A DNA stretch of 64,000 bases from CAVSRC01 sp963785065 (GTDB taxonomy: Bacteria > Pseudomonadota > Alphaproteobacteria > Rhizobiales > Kaistiaceae). The stretch lies in assembly GCA_963785065.1 (NCBI GenBank), contig CAWATX010000002.1, positions 62,001 through 126,000 on the forward strand, in the 5' to 3' direction. The notes under the pieces are model-generated. The model made no database searches, was not told where the DNA came from, and saw only the letters and a list, made by a program, of their open reading frames with translations. The position numbers and the translations under genes are program-made. Position 1 is the stretch's first letter; each line of letters opens with the position of its first letter. Shown here piece after piece: positions 32,081 to 41,179 of this stretch.

Positions 32081-33106
32081 ATGGGCTCTGACGCCGTTCA
32101 CACCATGCAGGACTTCGCCCGACGGATCGGACTGTCACGTCCGACCGTTTCGCGCTTTTTTGCCGATCCCGATTCGGTGCGCCCGCGTACGCGCAAGCTG
32201 ATCGAGGAGGGCATCCGCAACTACGGCTACAGCCCGAACTTCTTTGCCTCGAACCTCACGCGCCGCTCGCCCCGCGCCATCGGCATCATCGTGCCGTCGA
32301 TCATCGATCCGTTCTTCGGGGAACTGGTCAGCACGATCGAACTTTACGCCGAGGATCGCGGCTATCTCACCGTGCTGCAGTGTTCCCACAACGACAGTTC
32401 CCTGGAGCGGCGGGCGCTTTCCCGATTGGTGGCGATGGATGTTGCGGGAATCGCCATGGCCCCTCTCGGATTCCGATCCGACACGGACGCGGTCGAGCAT
32501 GCGATGAAGCATGTGCCTATCCTGTTCATGGACTCGCGCCTGCGTGAGGGGGTGCCCTATGTCGGCACCAACAACCGATCGAGCATGGCACTCATGGTGG
32601 ATTATCTGTGCCGCTCCGGTTCGCCGCCAGCGCTTTTCACCATGCCCGCGGTGAACGCCAACATACGGGAACGGTGCGAGGCCTACTGCGACCGCATGCG
32701 TGAACTCGGTCACGAGCCGCACATCCTCAATCCCGAGGACGGACCGGTCGGCGACGATTACGAACGCTACGGCTTCGAGCGATTCCTCAGCCTGCCCTCC
32801 GAAAGACTGACCGGCGTCGACACCATTCTGTGTTCGAACGATCGGGTTGCGTTTGGGTTGCTGGCAGCCGCCAAACGGCTGGGAATCAGTGTCGGAACCG
32901 GGCCGGGCAACAATCTGCGAGTCGGCTCGCACGACGGACAACGCTTTGGCGCCTTCGCCTCGCCCTCGCTCACGACATCGGGGCAGAACATCCGCGGAAT
33001 CGGCGAAGTGGCGGCCAAGACCCTGATCGACCTGGAGAACGGCGGGGAGCTTCCGCAGGAGGACATCCTGCTCGACGGAACCCTGATCTTCCGCGATTCA
33101 GCCTAG
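32081..33106 (+). CDS. LacI-family transcriptional regulator
   Basis: 341 residues if the ATG at 32081 is used; an internal ATG at 32105 (MQDFARRIGLSRPTVSRFF) gives the usual HTH-proximal start, and neither has a clear ribosome site. HTH: DFARRIGLSRPTVSRFFADP, hinge YGYSPNFFASNLTR, then a type 1 PBP effector domain (IGIIVPSIIDPFFGELVSTIE, TILCSNDRVAFGLLAAAKRLG, GSHDGQ). It is divergent from the sugar ABC operon, so probably its repressor. Its TAG is shared base-for-base with the stop of the convergent kinase gene (CTAG). Confidence 0.9.
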   Translation: MGSDAVHTMQDFARRIGLSRPTVSRFFADPDSVRPRTRKLIEEGIRNYGYSPNFFASNLTRRSPRAIGIIVPSIIDPFFGELVSTIELYAEDRGYLTVLQCSHNDSSLERRALSRLVAMDVAGIAMAPLGFRSDTDAVEHAMKHVPILFMDSRLREGVPYVGTNNRSSMALMVDYLCRSGSPPALFTMPAVNANIRERCEAYCDRMRELGHEPHILNPEDGPVGDDYERYGFERFLSLPSERLTGVDTILCSNDRVAFGLLAAAKRLGISVGTGPGNNLRVGSHDGQRFGAFASPSLTTSGQNIRGIGEVAAKTLIDLENGGELPQEDILLDGTLIFRDSA

Positions 33107-34644
33107 GAATAATCCGCGCCGGCAATCCGTGCCAGTTCGGCATCGACCGGCCACAGGATTGGCTGCAGGTGATCGAAAGCGGAGCGCCGCACGTCTTGGT
33201 AACGTTGGACGAGAGCTTCATCCGGCTCGACAACATGTTCATGACGATCGAGCCCCGACAGCGCCACGTCGAGGTCTGGCCATAAGCCGGCGGCCACGCC
33301 GCCGAGGAGGGCGGCACCGAGCGCTGTCGCCTCCGACGTGTCGACTACGGTCACCGGCCGGCCATAGGCGGCGGCCTTGATGGCATTGAACAGCCGATTG
33401 CGGGCGCCGCCGCCGATGAGACGGATGCGGTCGACCGGGGGAAGTCCGCCGATCGCACCGAGCGAGTCGACGATGAAAGCGGTGCGCATCGCCAGCCCTT
33501 CGATGACGGCGCGATAGAGCGTTCCGCGGGTGGTGTCGTTGTTCAGCCCGATGAAGGCACCGCGCACGGGGTGCTCCGGATCGGACGATGTGGGGCCCAC
33601 CATGCGTGGGAGGTAGACAACGCCGTCGGCACCCGGCCGGGCAGCCTCACCTTCGCCGATCAGGGTTTCATAGGAAGGATGGCCGACCAGACCACGGAAC
33701 CACTCCATGGCGCCGCCGGCGTAGACAGGGCTCGAAAGGATGAAGAACAGCGACTGGTGTGCCTCGAAGGCGCCCTGGATCAGGTTCTGCTTCGGCAGGG
33801 CGAGATCGAAGGACGGTTGTTCGGTCGCCATTTCGAGAGCTTCGGCGGTGCCGATGCTGTCGATCATGGTCCCGCGGGCGCCCATGCCGGCGGCCATGGC
33901 CCCGCATATGTGATCGTGGGCGCCGACGCCGACCACCGGCGTGCCGGCAATCCCGGTTTCGGCGAGAACCTCTGGAAGAACCGGCCCCAGGGCAGTGCCG
34001 CTGGCGATGAGCGGCGCCAGAACGGAGCTGTCGAAGCCGGCCAGCGCGATCAGCTCATCCGACCATTGCCGTTTGGTGAGATCGAGATAGAGGGTGCGCG
34101 AAGCGAGCGAGAAATCGGTCGCCGCCACGCCCGACAGGCGAAAGGCGATCCAATCGGCGATCATCAGCACCCTGCGAGTGCGCTGCATGGCGTCCGGCCA
34201 GTGCTGGCGCATCCAGATGAGCTTGCAGAGGGTGAAGATGCGGTCGAGCTGCATGCCGGTGATCTCGAACAGCCGCTCGACCCCGACGGTTTCGCGCAAG
34301 CCCTCGGCGACCTCCACGGTGCGCGTGTCGTGCCACACGATCGACGGCGCCAGCGGCTTGCCGGCCTGATCGACGATCACGCAGCTCTCGCCGACGCTGG
34401 CGACCGCGATGCTCGCCACCGGCCGGCCCGCCAATGCGGCGGCCACCTCGCGGAGGCAATCGGTAACCGCCGCGAACATCGCCTCCGGATCGTATTCGAG
34501 ACGATCCGGAGCGACGTGGGTTTCCGGCGTCGGGCGGCGCGCCTGCGCCACCTGATTGCCGCGCGCATCGAAGACCAGCGCCCGCACCGACTGGGTGCCG
34601 ATGTCGATGCCGATCAGAAAGGGCGCTTCGAAGCCGTCGGACAT
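33103..34644 (-). CDS. FGGY-family carbohydrate kinase (xylulokinase-like)
   Basis: 513 residues. ATPase-fold motifs: FLIGIDIGTQSVRALVFD (phosphate 1), IVWHDTRT, MIADWIAFRLSG, VGAHDHICGAMAAG, TMIDSIGTAEAL, and the adenosine motif IRLIGGGARNRLFNAI. It phosphorylates a keto-sugar or polyol (xylulose, ribulose, erythritol and others). It lies 58 bp downstream of the aldolase-like gene on the same strand, suggesting a kinase-aldolase pathway: sugar to sugar phosphate to triose phosphate. Its end overlaps the LacI gene by three to four bases. Confidence 0.92.
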   Translation of the reverse strand: MSDGFEAPFLIGIDIGTQSVRALVFDARGNQVAQARRPTPETHVAPDRLEYDPEAMFAAVTDCLREVAAALAGRPVASIAVASVGESCVIVDQAGKPLAPSIVWHDTRTVEVAEGLRETVGVERLFEITGMQLDRIFTLCKLIWMRQHWPDAMQRTRRVLMIADWIAFRLSGVAATDFSLASRTLYLDLTKRQWSDELIALAGFDSSVLAPLIASGTALGPVLPEVLAETGIAGTPVVGVGAHDHICGAMAAGMGARGTMIDSIGTAEALEMATEQPSFDLALPKQNLIQGAFEAHQSLFFILSSPVYAGGAMEWFRGLVGHPSYETLIGEGEAARPGADGVVYLPRMVGPTSSDPEHPVRGAFIGLNNDTTRGTLYRAVIEGLAMRTAFIVDSLGAIGGLPPVDRIRLIGGGARNRLFNAIKAAAYGRPVTVVDTSEATALGAALLGGVAAGLWPDLDVALSGLDRHEHVVEPDEALVQRYQDVRRSAFDHLQPILWPVDAELARIAGADYS

Positions 34645-34702
34645 CGCCCCTCGCCCGGTCAGAGGTGAGCCCCGTCGCGTGATGACATCGCAGCCGCCGA
34701 CA

Positions 34703-35689
34703 TCAGGCCTTGAGCACGGGATCGGTGATCTCGCTGTCCTCGGCGAGTGGCCGATCCGGCGCAAGCTTCTCCTTCTTCAGGTGGTCGTGATAGGCGCCGA
34801 CCGCATCGGCCGGCGTGATCGCTCCCTCGACCACGGCCCGCATGAGGCGAACGAGCGCGATCCCGTCCTCGGCGAGGTTGATCTTGCGGCCGAACAGGGC
34901 GACACGCGCACCGTGTCTGGCAGCCTGCGCGACGAGCTCGAAGGTGTCGCGCGTTGTCCCCTTCGAGCCGCCCAGAATGCCCGGGATGAGATGGCCCGGA
35001 TCATAGGCGGCAAGTTCCTCCATGGCGCGCGCGCCGTTGTACTGGAGCTTCAGGAACTGCGGCTGATCGGCGCTCATCACGCCGGCCAGCGTGCGCACGA
35101 TATTGTCGTTGATGAAGGAGCCGAGGTCGGCGCCCCCGGTAAGGCGAATGTCGAACTCCGGATTGAACACCTCCAGGAAGTGCCGCATGCCGTGTTTGGC
35201 CGCCTCCCCCCGGAAGGCCGAATAGGCCTCGGCATTGGCGGCGTCGATATCGACCTGGTTGGAGAAGGTGATCGAGTATAGGCCGAGGTCGGTGAGTTCC
35301 CGCGCCTGTTCGATGCGTGCCGTGCGGTGATGGCGCGAGGGCTCCTCCTTGTAGCGTCCGCCCCGCGCCGACCAGATATCGGTGGTGTCGTTGAGGCGGA
35401 CGGCCGGCGTGACGGGCGAATCCTTGAACAGGCCCTCGGCCGACAGCCGTTCGGCCGCCGAGGCCGACATCAGCATGATGTCAACCAGGCCCGAGCGGGT
35501 CATCGCCCGCATTCTTTCAAGATGGACCGCCCGCGGGGCGAAGGCGCCGGGGCGCGCCCGGTCTGGCCCCGGCGCCGCCACGCCAAAGCCGATATCGGCG
35601 TCCTTGGCATCGGCGATGATGAAGTCGGCGGGGGTGTAGCTGCCGTCGCGAATGCGGGCGAGTTTCTGGTCGAGGCTTTTCTGGTTCAT
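34703..35689 (-). CDS. Class I aldolase-like protein (LacD/DeoC-type)
   Basis: 328 residues, TIM-barrel-like. Segments such as GLVDIMLMSASAAERL, HFLEVFNP, FLKLQYNGARAMEELAAYDP and LIPGILGGSKGTTRDTFELV fit the tagatose-bisphosphate/deoxyribose-phosphate aldolase superfamily. The Lys in FLKLQYNG is the candidate Schiff-base residue and GGSKGTT a candidate phosphate loop. I cannot name a specific substrate. It is upstream of, and presumably co-transcribed with, the FGGY kinase; the pair would cleave the kinase product. Confidence 0.65.
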   Translation of the reverse strand: MNQKSLDQKLARIRDGSYTPADFIIADAKDADIGFGVAAPGPDRARPGAFAPRAVHLERMRAMTRSGLVDIMLMSASAAERLSAEGLFKDSPVTPAVRLNDTTDIWSARGGRYKEEPSRHHRTARIEQARELTDLGLYSITFSNQVDIDAANAEAYSAFRGEAAKHGMRHFLEVFNPEFDIRLTGGADLGSFINDNIVRTLAGVMSADQPQFLKLQYNGARAMEELAAYDPGHLIPGILGGSKGTTRDTFELVAQAARHGARVALFGRKINLAEDGIALVRLMRAVVEGAITPADAVGAYHDHLKKEKLAPDRPLAEDSEITDPVLKA

Positions 35690-35873
35690 TATTGGACGGG
35701 TCCTGGTGCTGCCGCTTCAGCGCGGTTCTTTCCTGGGGGTGCAGCGGACGTCCATCGTTCCGACAGAAAGGCCCTCCAAGTCAATGCGTCGGAGTGCCGT
35801 TTGCCTCCGCGCAATCACGAGCCGAGTTCGCGCCAGCGCACCCTGGAGATGCAGACCCGTCCGCCACGTTCGA

Positions 35874-36905
35874 TCACTTCGCTGCCACCAGTGCACCGCG
35901 TGCCTGCGTTCGATCGCGCGATGCAGGCGCCGGACCACTCGAATCCCGCTCGATCAGGCGCGGTACGATGTAGATGCGCTGTGCGGACGCGATCGACCGA
36001 TCGTCCGCACGCATGCGATCGAGCAGCAGGCGGACGGCAACGATGCCCATGTCGCGCCCGGGCAGGCGCACGGTCGTCAGCGCCGGCGTGATCTGGGAGG
36101 CGGCCGAGAAATCGCCGAAACCGACGACCGTCTTGTCGTCCGGAATCCGGCAGCCGAGCCGCAGCAGCTCCGACACCACCGTTACCGCCAGCCCGTCATG
36201 GGCGCAGAAGAATGCAGTCACGTCGATCCCGCTTGCGCGCAATTGCTCATACGTCTGCCGGAAGTCCGGCGCCCGCAGAAACTGAAGCTCATGCACGTGA
36301 GCGCCGTGCTCCGCCTTGAGGCTTTCGCGCAGGCCGCGCAGCCGCTCCAGCCGCCCACGCAATCCCGCCTCGCCGGTCACGAATGCGATCTGGCGATGTC
36401 CCAACGCGTACAAATAGTCACCCACCGCGGCACCCGCCTCACGGTCGCCGCCCATCACCTGATCGACTTGATCGAGGGGGCGCAGCCAGCCGATCCTCAC
36501 CAATGGGCGGCCGACTTTGCGCAAGACGTCTATGGTCTCGTCGGCATGCGGACCGAAGAGGATCATCCCGTCGCTGACCTTGGCCAGGGCCACAACCTGA
36601 GCCGGCTCGTGCGTCCAGGTGATGCGCAGCATCAGGCCGGACAGGTCGGCTTCCTGTTGCGCGCCGGAATGGAGCTGGACCGCAAGTTCGCTGTTGACCG
36701 GGTCATGGTCGTGAAACACGAGCTGGACCTCGGCGCGCGCCGGACGCTGCTGGCGACGGGCCTCATAGCCCAGGCGTTCCGCCACGGCCAGGACCGTGGC
36801 GCGCGTCGCCGGGCTGACGCCGCCCTTGCCGGAAAGAGCGCGGGAAACCGCGAATTTCGACAAGCCAAGTTCAGCCGCAATGTCGGCCAGCGTGACGCGG
36901 CTCAT
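35874..36905 (-). CDS. LacI-family regulator, paralogue of the one at 49010
   Basis: 343 residues. HTH VTLADIAAELGLSKFAVSRALSGKGG, then a PBP-like sensor opening EVQLVFHDHDPVNSELAVQLH, with TWTHEPAQVVALAKVSDGMILFGPH. The HDHDPVN, WTH-P and GMILxGPH blocks recur in the LacI at 49010-49987, marking them as paralogues. The C-terminal about 25 residues (PAPASRDRTQARGALVAAK) extend past the usual end. It is divergent from the oligosaccharide ABC operon (37037 onward), with operators in the 131-bp gap. Confidence 0.92.
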   Translation of the reverse strand: MSRVTLADIAAELGLSKFAVSRALSGKGGVSPATRATVLAVAERLGYEARRQQRPARAEVQLVFHDHDPVNSELAVQLHSGAQQEADLSGLMLRITWTHEPAQVVALAKVSDGMILFGPHADETIDVLRKVGRPLVRIGWLRPLDQVDQVMGGDREAGAAVGDYLYALGHRQIAFVTGEAGLRGRLERLRGLRESLKAEHGAHVHELQFLRAPDFRQTYEQLRASGIDVTAFFCAHDGLAVTVVSELLRLGCRIPDDKTVVGFGDFSAASQITPALTTVRLPGRDMGIVAVRLLLDRMRADDRSIASAQRIYIVPRLIERDSSGPAPASRDRTQARGALVAAK

Positions 36906-36936
36906 CCACTTCCTCCGCCCTGGGCTCCCCCCCTAC

Positions 36937-37017
36937 ATAACGCTTTACCTAACAAAAAGAAAACTGCAAGCTTCTTCCACTAACAAATGGCAAAAACCCA
37001 AAGAACGTTAGCCTAAC
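36937..37017. promoter_or_regulatory. Operator pair of the oligosaccharide operon
   Basis: ATAACGCTTTACCTAAC (36937-36953) and GTTAGCCTAAC (37007-37017) share the half-site [AG]CCTAAC and lie 64 bp apart in the divergent promoter region. The first recurs with one mismatch, inverted, at 50094-50110 ahead of the paralogous LacI gene. The second is palindromic around one central base and abuts the ribosome site of the binding-protein gene, a good position for repression. Confidence 0.55.
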
Positions 37018-37036
37018 TTAAGCGGAGGAAGTGCCC

Positions 37037-38971
37037 ATGTCCAAGATGAGCCGCCGGACCTTTCTGGCTACCACCGGCGCCACTATGGCCCTGACCAGCC
37101 TGCCGGTATTCCGGGCTTACGCGCAGGACCTCAAGGAGGCCGACAGTTTCAAGGCCGCGGTGGCGAAGGGTGATCTGCCCCCCGTCGCGCAGCGCGTTTC
37201 CGAAAATCCCCTGGTCGTGACGCCGAAAGACGCGGTCGGCCGCTACGGCGGCGACTGGAACATGGCGCTCGTCGGCGGCGGCGGGCTGTCGATGCTTTTC
37301 CGTTACCAGGCCTACGAGCCACTTGTCCGCTTCGACCCGGCCTGGACCAAGGTCATTCCCAACGTCGCGGAATCCTTCGAGGGCAATGCCGACTCGACCG
37401 TCTATACCATCAAGCTGCGCAAGGGCATGAAATGGTCGGACGGCGAGCCCTACACGACCGACGACGTCAAGTTCTGGTACGACACCTGCCTGACCGACAA
37501 GCGCGTCGCCGCTGTCGGCAATTCGCACTGGAAGCAGAACAACAAGCCGGCGAAGCTGGAGATCGTCGACGAGACCACCTTCAAGGTCATCTTTGAAAAA
37601 CCCAACGGCTTCTTCGCGCTGAACACCGCTTGGGCAAACACCGACCAGACGACCCGCTGCCCGAAGCACTATCTCAGCCAGTTCCACATCGACTACAACC
37701 CGAAGGCCGACGAACTGGCGAAGTCGCGCGGCGTCGAGAGCTGGATTGCTCTCTTCCAGAAGGAGTCGGGCCTCACCGACGACAACATCTTCTTCCAGAA
37801 CAGCGACCGTCCCTGCCTGTGGGCCTGGATGTTCACCATCGCACCCGGCGGCACCAACCAGCAGTCGATTGCGGTGCGCAACCCCTATTACTGGAAGGTC
37901 GACACCGACGGGAACCAGCTGCCCTACATGGATCGCATCGTCTACCAGATGGTCGCCGATCCTCAGGTCCTGCTGCTCAGGACCATGCAGGGTCAGATCG
38001 ACATGATGGACCAGTATATCGGCACGCCGACCAACAAATCAGTGCTGTACGACAACCAGCAGAAGGGCGGCTACGGCTTCTATACGCTGAAGCAGACGAA
38101 CGCCAACGTCATGGTGTTCATGCTGAACCTCAACCATCCCGATCCGGTCAAGAACAAGCTGTTCAACAACAAGGACTTCCGCGCTGCCCTGTCGACCGCC
38201 GTCGACCGGCAGACGCTGATCGACGCGGTTCTGGTCGGTCAGGGTGCCCCGGCGCAGCCGTCGATCATCGAGGGCGATCCGCTTTACAACGAGCAGCTGG
38301 CCAAGCAGTTCACCGAGTTCGACACGGACAAGGCCAACAAGATGCTCGACGCCATCCTGCCCAAGAAGGGCAGCGACGGTATGCGGCTCGACGAAACCGG
38401 CAACAAACTCTCGATCATCTTCGAGATCGACAACGCCCGCGCCCTGTTCATCGACATGTTGCAGCTCGCTCTGCCCATGTTCCAGGCCGTCGGCATCGAC
38501 GCGCAGATGCGCACCATGGACCGTTCCCTGTGGGAGACCCGGGTGCGCCAGGGGCGTACCTTCGATGCCACCTGCCACCAGTTCGGTGCCAACGGCGGCA
38601 TCGCGGCCATGCTTGACCCGCGCTACTACGTTCCGATCAACAACGCCTCGATGTGGGCGCCGGGCTGGTGGCTCTGGTACAACGCGCCGGACAACAAGGA
38701 TGCGATCGAGCCGCCTGCCGCCACCAAGAAGCAGATGGCGCTCTATACGCAGCTGCAAGGCACGTCCGATCAGTCCAAACAGGCCGACATCATGAAGCAG
38801 ATCCTGCAGATCGCGGCGGACGAGTTCTACGTGTTCGGCGTCTCGCAGGCGCCCGACGGCTATGGTGTGGTGAAGAACAACATGGGCAACATCACCAAGA
38901 CCATGCCGAGCTCGTTTGGCTGGCCGACGCCGGCGCCGACGCGGCCCGAGCAATATTACAAGACGGCCTGA
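37037..38971 (+). CDS. Family-5 ABC transporter substrate-binding protein (oligosaccharide or oligopeptide type)
   Basis: 644 residues from ATG 37037 (GGAGGAA eight bases ahead; a GTG two codons earlier is also open). A twin-arginine signal (SRRTFLATTGATMALTSLP) suggests Tat export. Family-5 features are GGDWNMALVGGG, YEPLVRFDP, YTIKLRKGMKWSDGEPYTTDDVKFWYD, FRAALSTAVDRQTLIDAV, and QFGANGG near the ligand loop. Such proteins bind dipeptides in enteric bacteria, but in rhizobia (AgpA) and Thermotoga many bind oligosaccharides. The glycosidases in the same operon argue for the latter. Confidence 0.92.
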   Translation: MSKMSRRTFLATTGATMALTSLPVFRAYAQDLKEADSFKAAVAKGDLPPVAQRVSENPLVVTPKDAVGRYGGDWNMALVGGGGLSMLFRYQAYEPLVRFDPAWTKVIPNVAESFEGNADSTVYTIKLRKGMKWSDGEPYTTDDVKFWYDTCLTDKRVAAVGNSHWKQNNKPAKLEIVDETTFKVIFEKPNGFFALNTAWANTDQTTRCPKHYLSQFHIDYNPKADELAKSRGVESWIALFQKESGLTDDNIFFQNSDRPCLWAWMFTIAPGGTNQQSIAVRNPYYWKVDTDGNQLPYMDRIVYQMVADPQVLLLRTMQGQIDMMDQYIGTPTNKSVLYDNQQKGGYGFYTLKQTNANVMVFMLNLNHPDPVKNKLFNNKDFRAALSTAVDRQTLIDAVLVGQGAPAQPSIIEGDPLYNEQLAKQFTEFDTDKANKMLDAILPKKGSDGMRLDETGNKLSIIFEIDNARALFIDMLQLALPMFQAVGIDAQMRTMDRSLWETRVRQGRTFDATCHQFGANGGIAAMLDPRYYVPINNASMWAPGWWLWYNAPDNKDAIEPPAATKKQMALYTQLQGTSDQSKQADIMKQILQIAADEFYVFGVSQAPDGYGVVKNNMGNITKTMPSSFGWPTPAPTRPEQYYKTA

Positions 38972-38994
38972 CGGCCACGCTCTTCAACACCTTT

Positions 38995-39023
38995 GCTCAT
39001 CGGCGGCATTGCCGCCGATGAGC
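38995..39023 (+). terminator. Strong intraoperonic hairpin after the binding-protein gene
   Basis: Perfect 13-bp stem: GCTCATCGGCGGC (38995-39007), loop ATT, GCCGCCGATGAGC (39011-39023). There is no T-run. It lies between the binding-protein gene and the glycosidase gene, so it probably sets relative expression by stabilising the upstream message or partly terminating. Confidence 0.6.
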
Positions 39024-39053
39024 GGTCTGTAACCTTCTTCCAGGAGCGGCTCC

Positions 39054-41162
39054 TTGCTCGACGCCAAGACCGAAAGCACCAGAACCCTGCGCACGCCCGA
39101 CTGGTACAAGACCGCGACGCGCTGGACGCAGCTTACCCTGGCGGAAGACGACCCCGTGAAGTTCGATCCGGATTTCTGGGTCGACCTCTTCCGGCGCAGC
39201 CAGTCCAATGCGACCTGCCTCAGCGCCGGCGGCTACATCGCCTACTATCCGAGCGAGGTGCCGCTCCACTATGTCAGCAGATACATTGGCGACAGCGATC
39301 CCTTCGGCACGCTGGTCAACGGCGCGCGCGCGCTCGACATGCATGTCATGGCCCGCGTCGACCCGCATGCCATCCACCAGGATGCCGCCGACGCCCATCC
39401 CGAGTGGATTGCGGTCGACATCAACGGCCAACCGCGCCGCCACTGGGCCTTTCCCGAGGTCTGGGTGACCTGCGCTTACGGCGACTACAACGCCGGCTTC
39501 ATGCCCAAGGTGGTCGAGGAGATTACCCGGCGCTACGACATCGATGCCATCTTCGCCAATCGCTGGCAGGGCCACGGCGTGTGCTATTGCGCGTCCTGCA
39601 CGGAGCGCTTCAAGGCGGCCACCGGCTTCGACCTGCCGCGCGACAACGAGCCCAACAATCCCGCCTGGCTGGCATGGGTGGACTGGCGTCGCGACGTGCT
39701 CACCCGGCTGATCGTGCAGTGGGACGACGTGGTCAAATCGGTCCGGCCGCATGCGAGCTTCATTCCCAACATGGGCCATGCCTCGCTGATGGAATTCGAC
39801 CTCTCGGTCATTGAGAAGCATTGCCCGTTTCTGGTGGTCGACCATCAGGGCCGACAGGGCGTTGAACTGGCCTGGTCCGCCGGTCGCGCCGCCAAGCGCA
39901 TGCGCGCCGGGTTTCCCGAGCGCCCGGTGGTGCTGCTCACCTCCGTCGGGCTCGAGGAAGTCAATCGCTGGAAGGATTCCGTCCAGTCGACCCCGGAAAT
40001 CGAGCAGTGGATCGATGACGGCACCGGCCAGGGCATGGCTGCCTGGTTTACCAAGTTCAACGGCGTCGTGCCGGATACGCGCTGGGTCGCCCCGATCGTC
40101 AACGCCTTCGCCCGGCATGCCGATATCGAGCCGGCCTTTGCCAGGAGCCGCCCCACCGCCGAGATTGCCCTGCTCGATCCGGCATCGACGCTGCGTCAGG
40201 TCTCGCCCGACCGGCGCCACTCTGCCGAGGCGCACGAACGCGGCTTCTATCACGCGCTCGTCGAGGCGCGTCTGCCCTTCGAGATGGTCTCGGACCAGAT
40301 GCTCCGTCCCGAGATGCTTGACGGCTTCAAGGTGCTGGTCATGCCCAATGCGGTCTGCCTGTCCGATGCCCAGTGCCAGGCGATCCGGGATTATGTCGGA
40401 CGCGGCGGCTCGCTGGTCGCCGCCCACGAGACCTCGCTTGCCGACGAACGTGGACAGCGCCGCGGCGACTTCGGCCTCGGTGACGTGTTCGGCGCGCGGG
40501 TCACCCGGCCACCGCGCGGCGTGGTCAAGAACACCTACGTGGCGCTCAACGGCACGCACCCGATCAATGCTGGCTACGACGGCGCCGGCAGGATCATCGG
40601 CGGCACGCATCTGATCGCCATAGAGCCGACGGGGGCAGGCGAAGTCCCCTTCCTCTACATTCCCGACTTCCCGGATCTGCCGATGGAGGAGGTCTATCGG
40701 CGCGAAGACCCGCAAGGCGCCGCGCTGCTGGCCCGCGAGACCGGCCATGGCGGGCGCGTCGTCTACATCCCATGGAACATCGGCGAGGTGTTCTGGACGG
40801 TGCTCGCGCCCGACCATGGCCGCCTCATCGCCAATACGGTGCGCTGGGCGCTCGGCGCAGATCCCATGGTGGAGGTCGCCGGCGACGGTATCGTCGATAT
40901 CGGCCTGCGCGCCAGCGAAGATGGGCTGGTCATCAGCCTCGTCAATCTCACCAATCCGATGATGATGAAAGGGCCGCTGCGTGCCATGATGCCGATCGGG
41001 CAGCAGGTCATCTCTGCCACCCTGCCCAAGGGACGGAGTAGTGCGAGCGCGCGCCTGCTGGTCGCGGGTCAGCCGGCCGAAGTCAGAGTTGTGGACGGCC
41101 GCGCCGACATCGTATTGCCCGGACTTGAGCACATGGAGGTGGTGGAACTCCGCTGGGCCTGA
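39054..41162 (+). CDS. Glycoside hydrolase-like protein (GHL6-type barrel plus beta-galactosidase trimerisation domain)
   Basis: 702 residues from a TTG at 39054 with AGGAG ahead. The N-terminal barrel (about 30-380) has the GHL6-like features ARVDPHAIHQDAADAHPEWI, IDAIFANRWQGHG and the paired-cysteine CYCASCTERF (about 175-184). The middle (about 370-590) has the GH42 trimerisation-like pattern YHALVEARLPFEMVSDQML...VGRGGSLVAAHETSL and HGGRVVYIPWNIGEVFW. A small beta-domain ends the protein. No catalytic acid pair can be assigned with confidence. No signal peptide is present, so it is cytoplasmic and acts on imported oligosaccharide. Confidence 0.75.
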   Translation: MLDAKTESTRTLRTPDWYKTATRWTQLTLAEDDPVKFDPDFWVDLFRRSQSNATCLSAGGYIAYYPSEVPLHYVSRYIGDSDPFGTLVNGARALDMHVMARVDPHAIHQDAADAHPEWIAVDINGQPRRHWAFPEVWVTCAYGDYNAGFMPKVVEEITRRYDIDAIFANRWQGHGVCYCASCTERFKAATGFDLPRDNEPNNPAWLAWVDWRRDVLTRLIVQWDDVVKSVRPHASFIPNMGHASLMEFDLSVIEKHCPFLVVDHQGRQGVELAWSAGRAAKRMRAGFPERPVVLLTSVGLEEVNRWKDSVQSTPEIEQWIDDGTGQGMAAWFTKFNGVVPDTRWVAPIVNAFARHADIEPAFARSRPTAEIALLDPASTLRQVSPDRRHSAEAHERGFYHALVEARLPFEMVSDQMLRPEMLDGFKVLVMPNAVCLSDAQCQAIRDYVGRGGSLVAAHETSLADERGQRRGDFGLGDVFGARVTRPPRGVVKNTYVALNGTHPINAGYDGAGRIIGGTHLIAIEPTGAGEVPFLYIPDFPDLPMEEVYRREDPQGAALLARETGHGGRVVYIPWNIGEVFWTVLAPDHGRLIANTVRWALGADPMVEVAGDGIVDIGLRASEDGLVISLVNLTNPMMMKGPLRAMMPIGQQVISATLPKGRSSASARLLVAGQPAEVRVVDGRADIVLPGLEHMEVVELRWA

Positions 41163-41179
41163 AGTCACGAGGAAATCCA

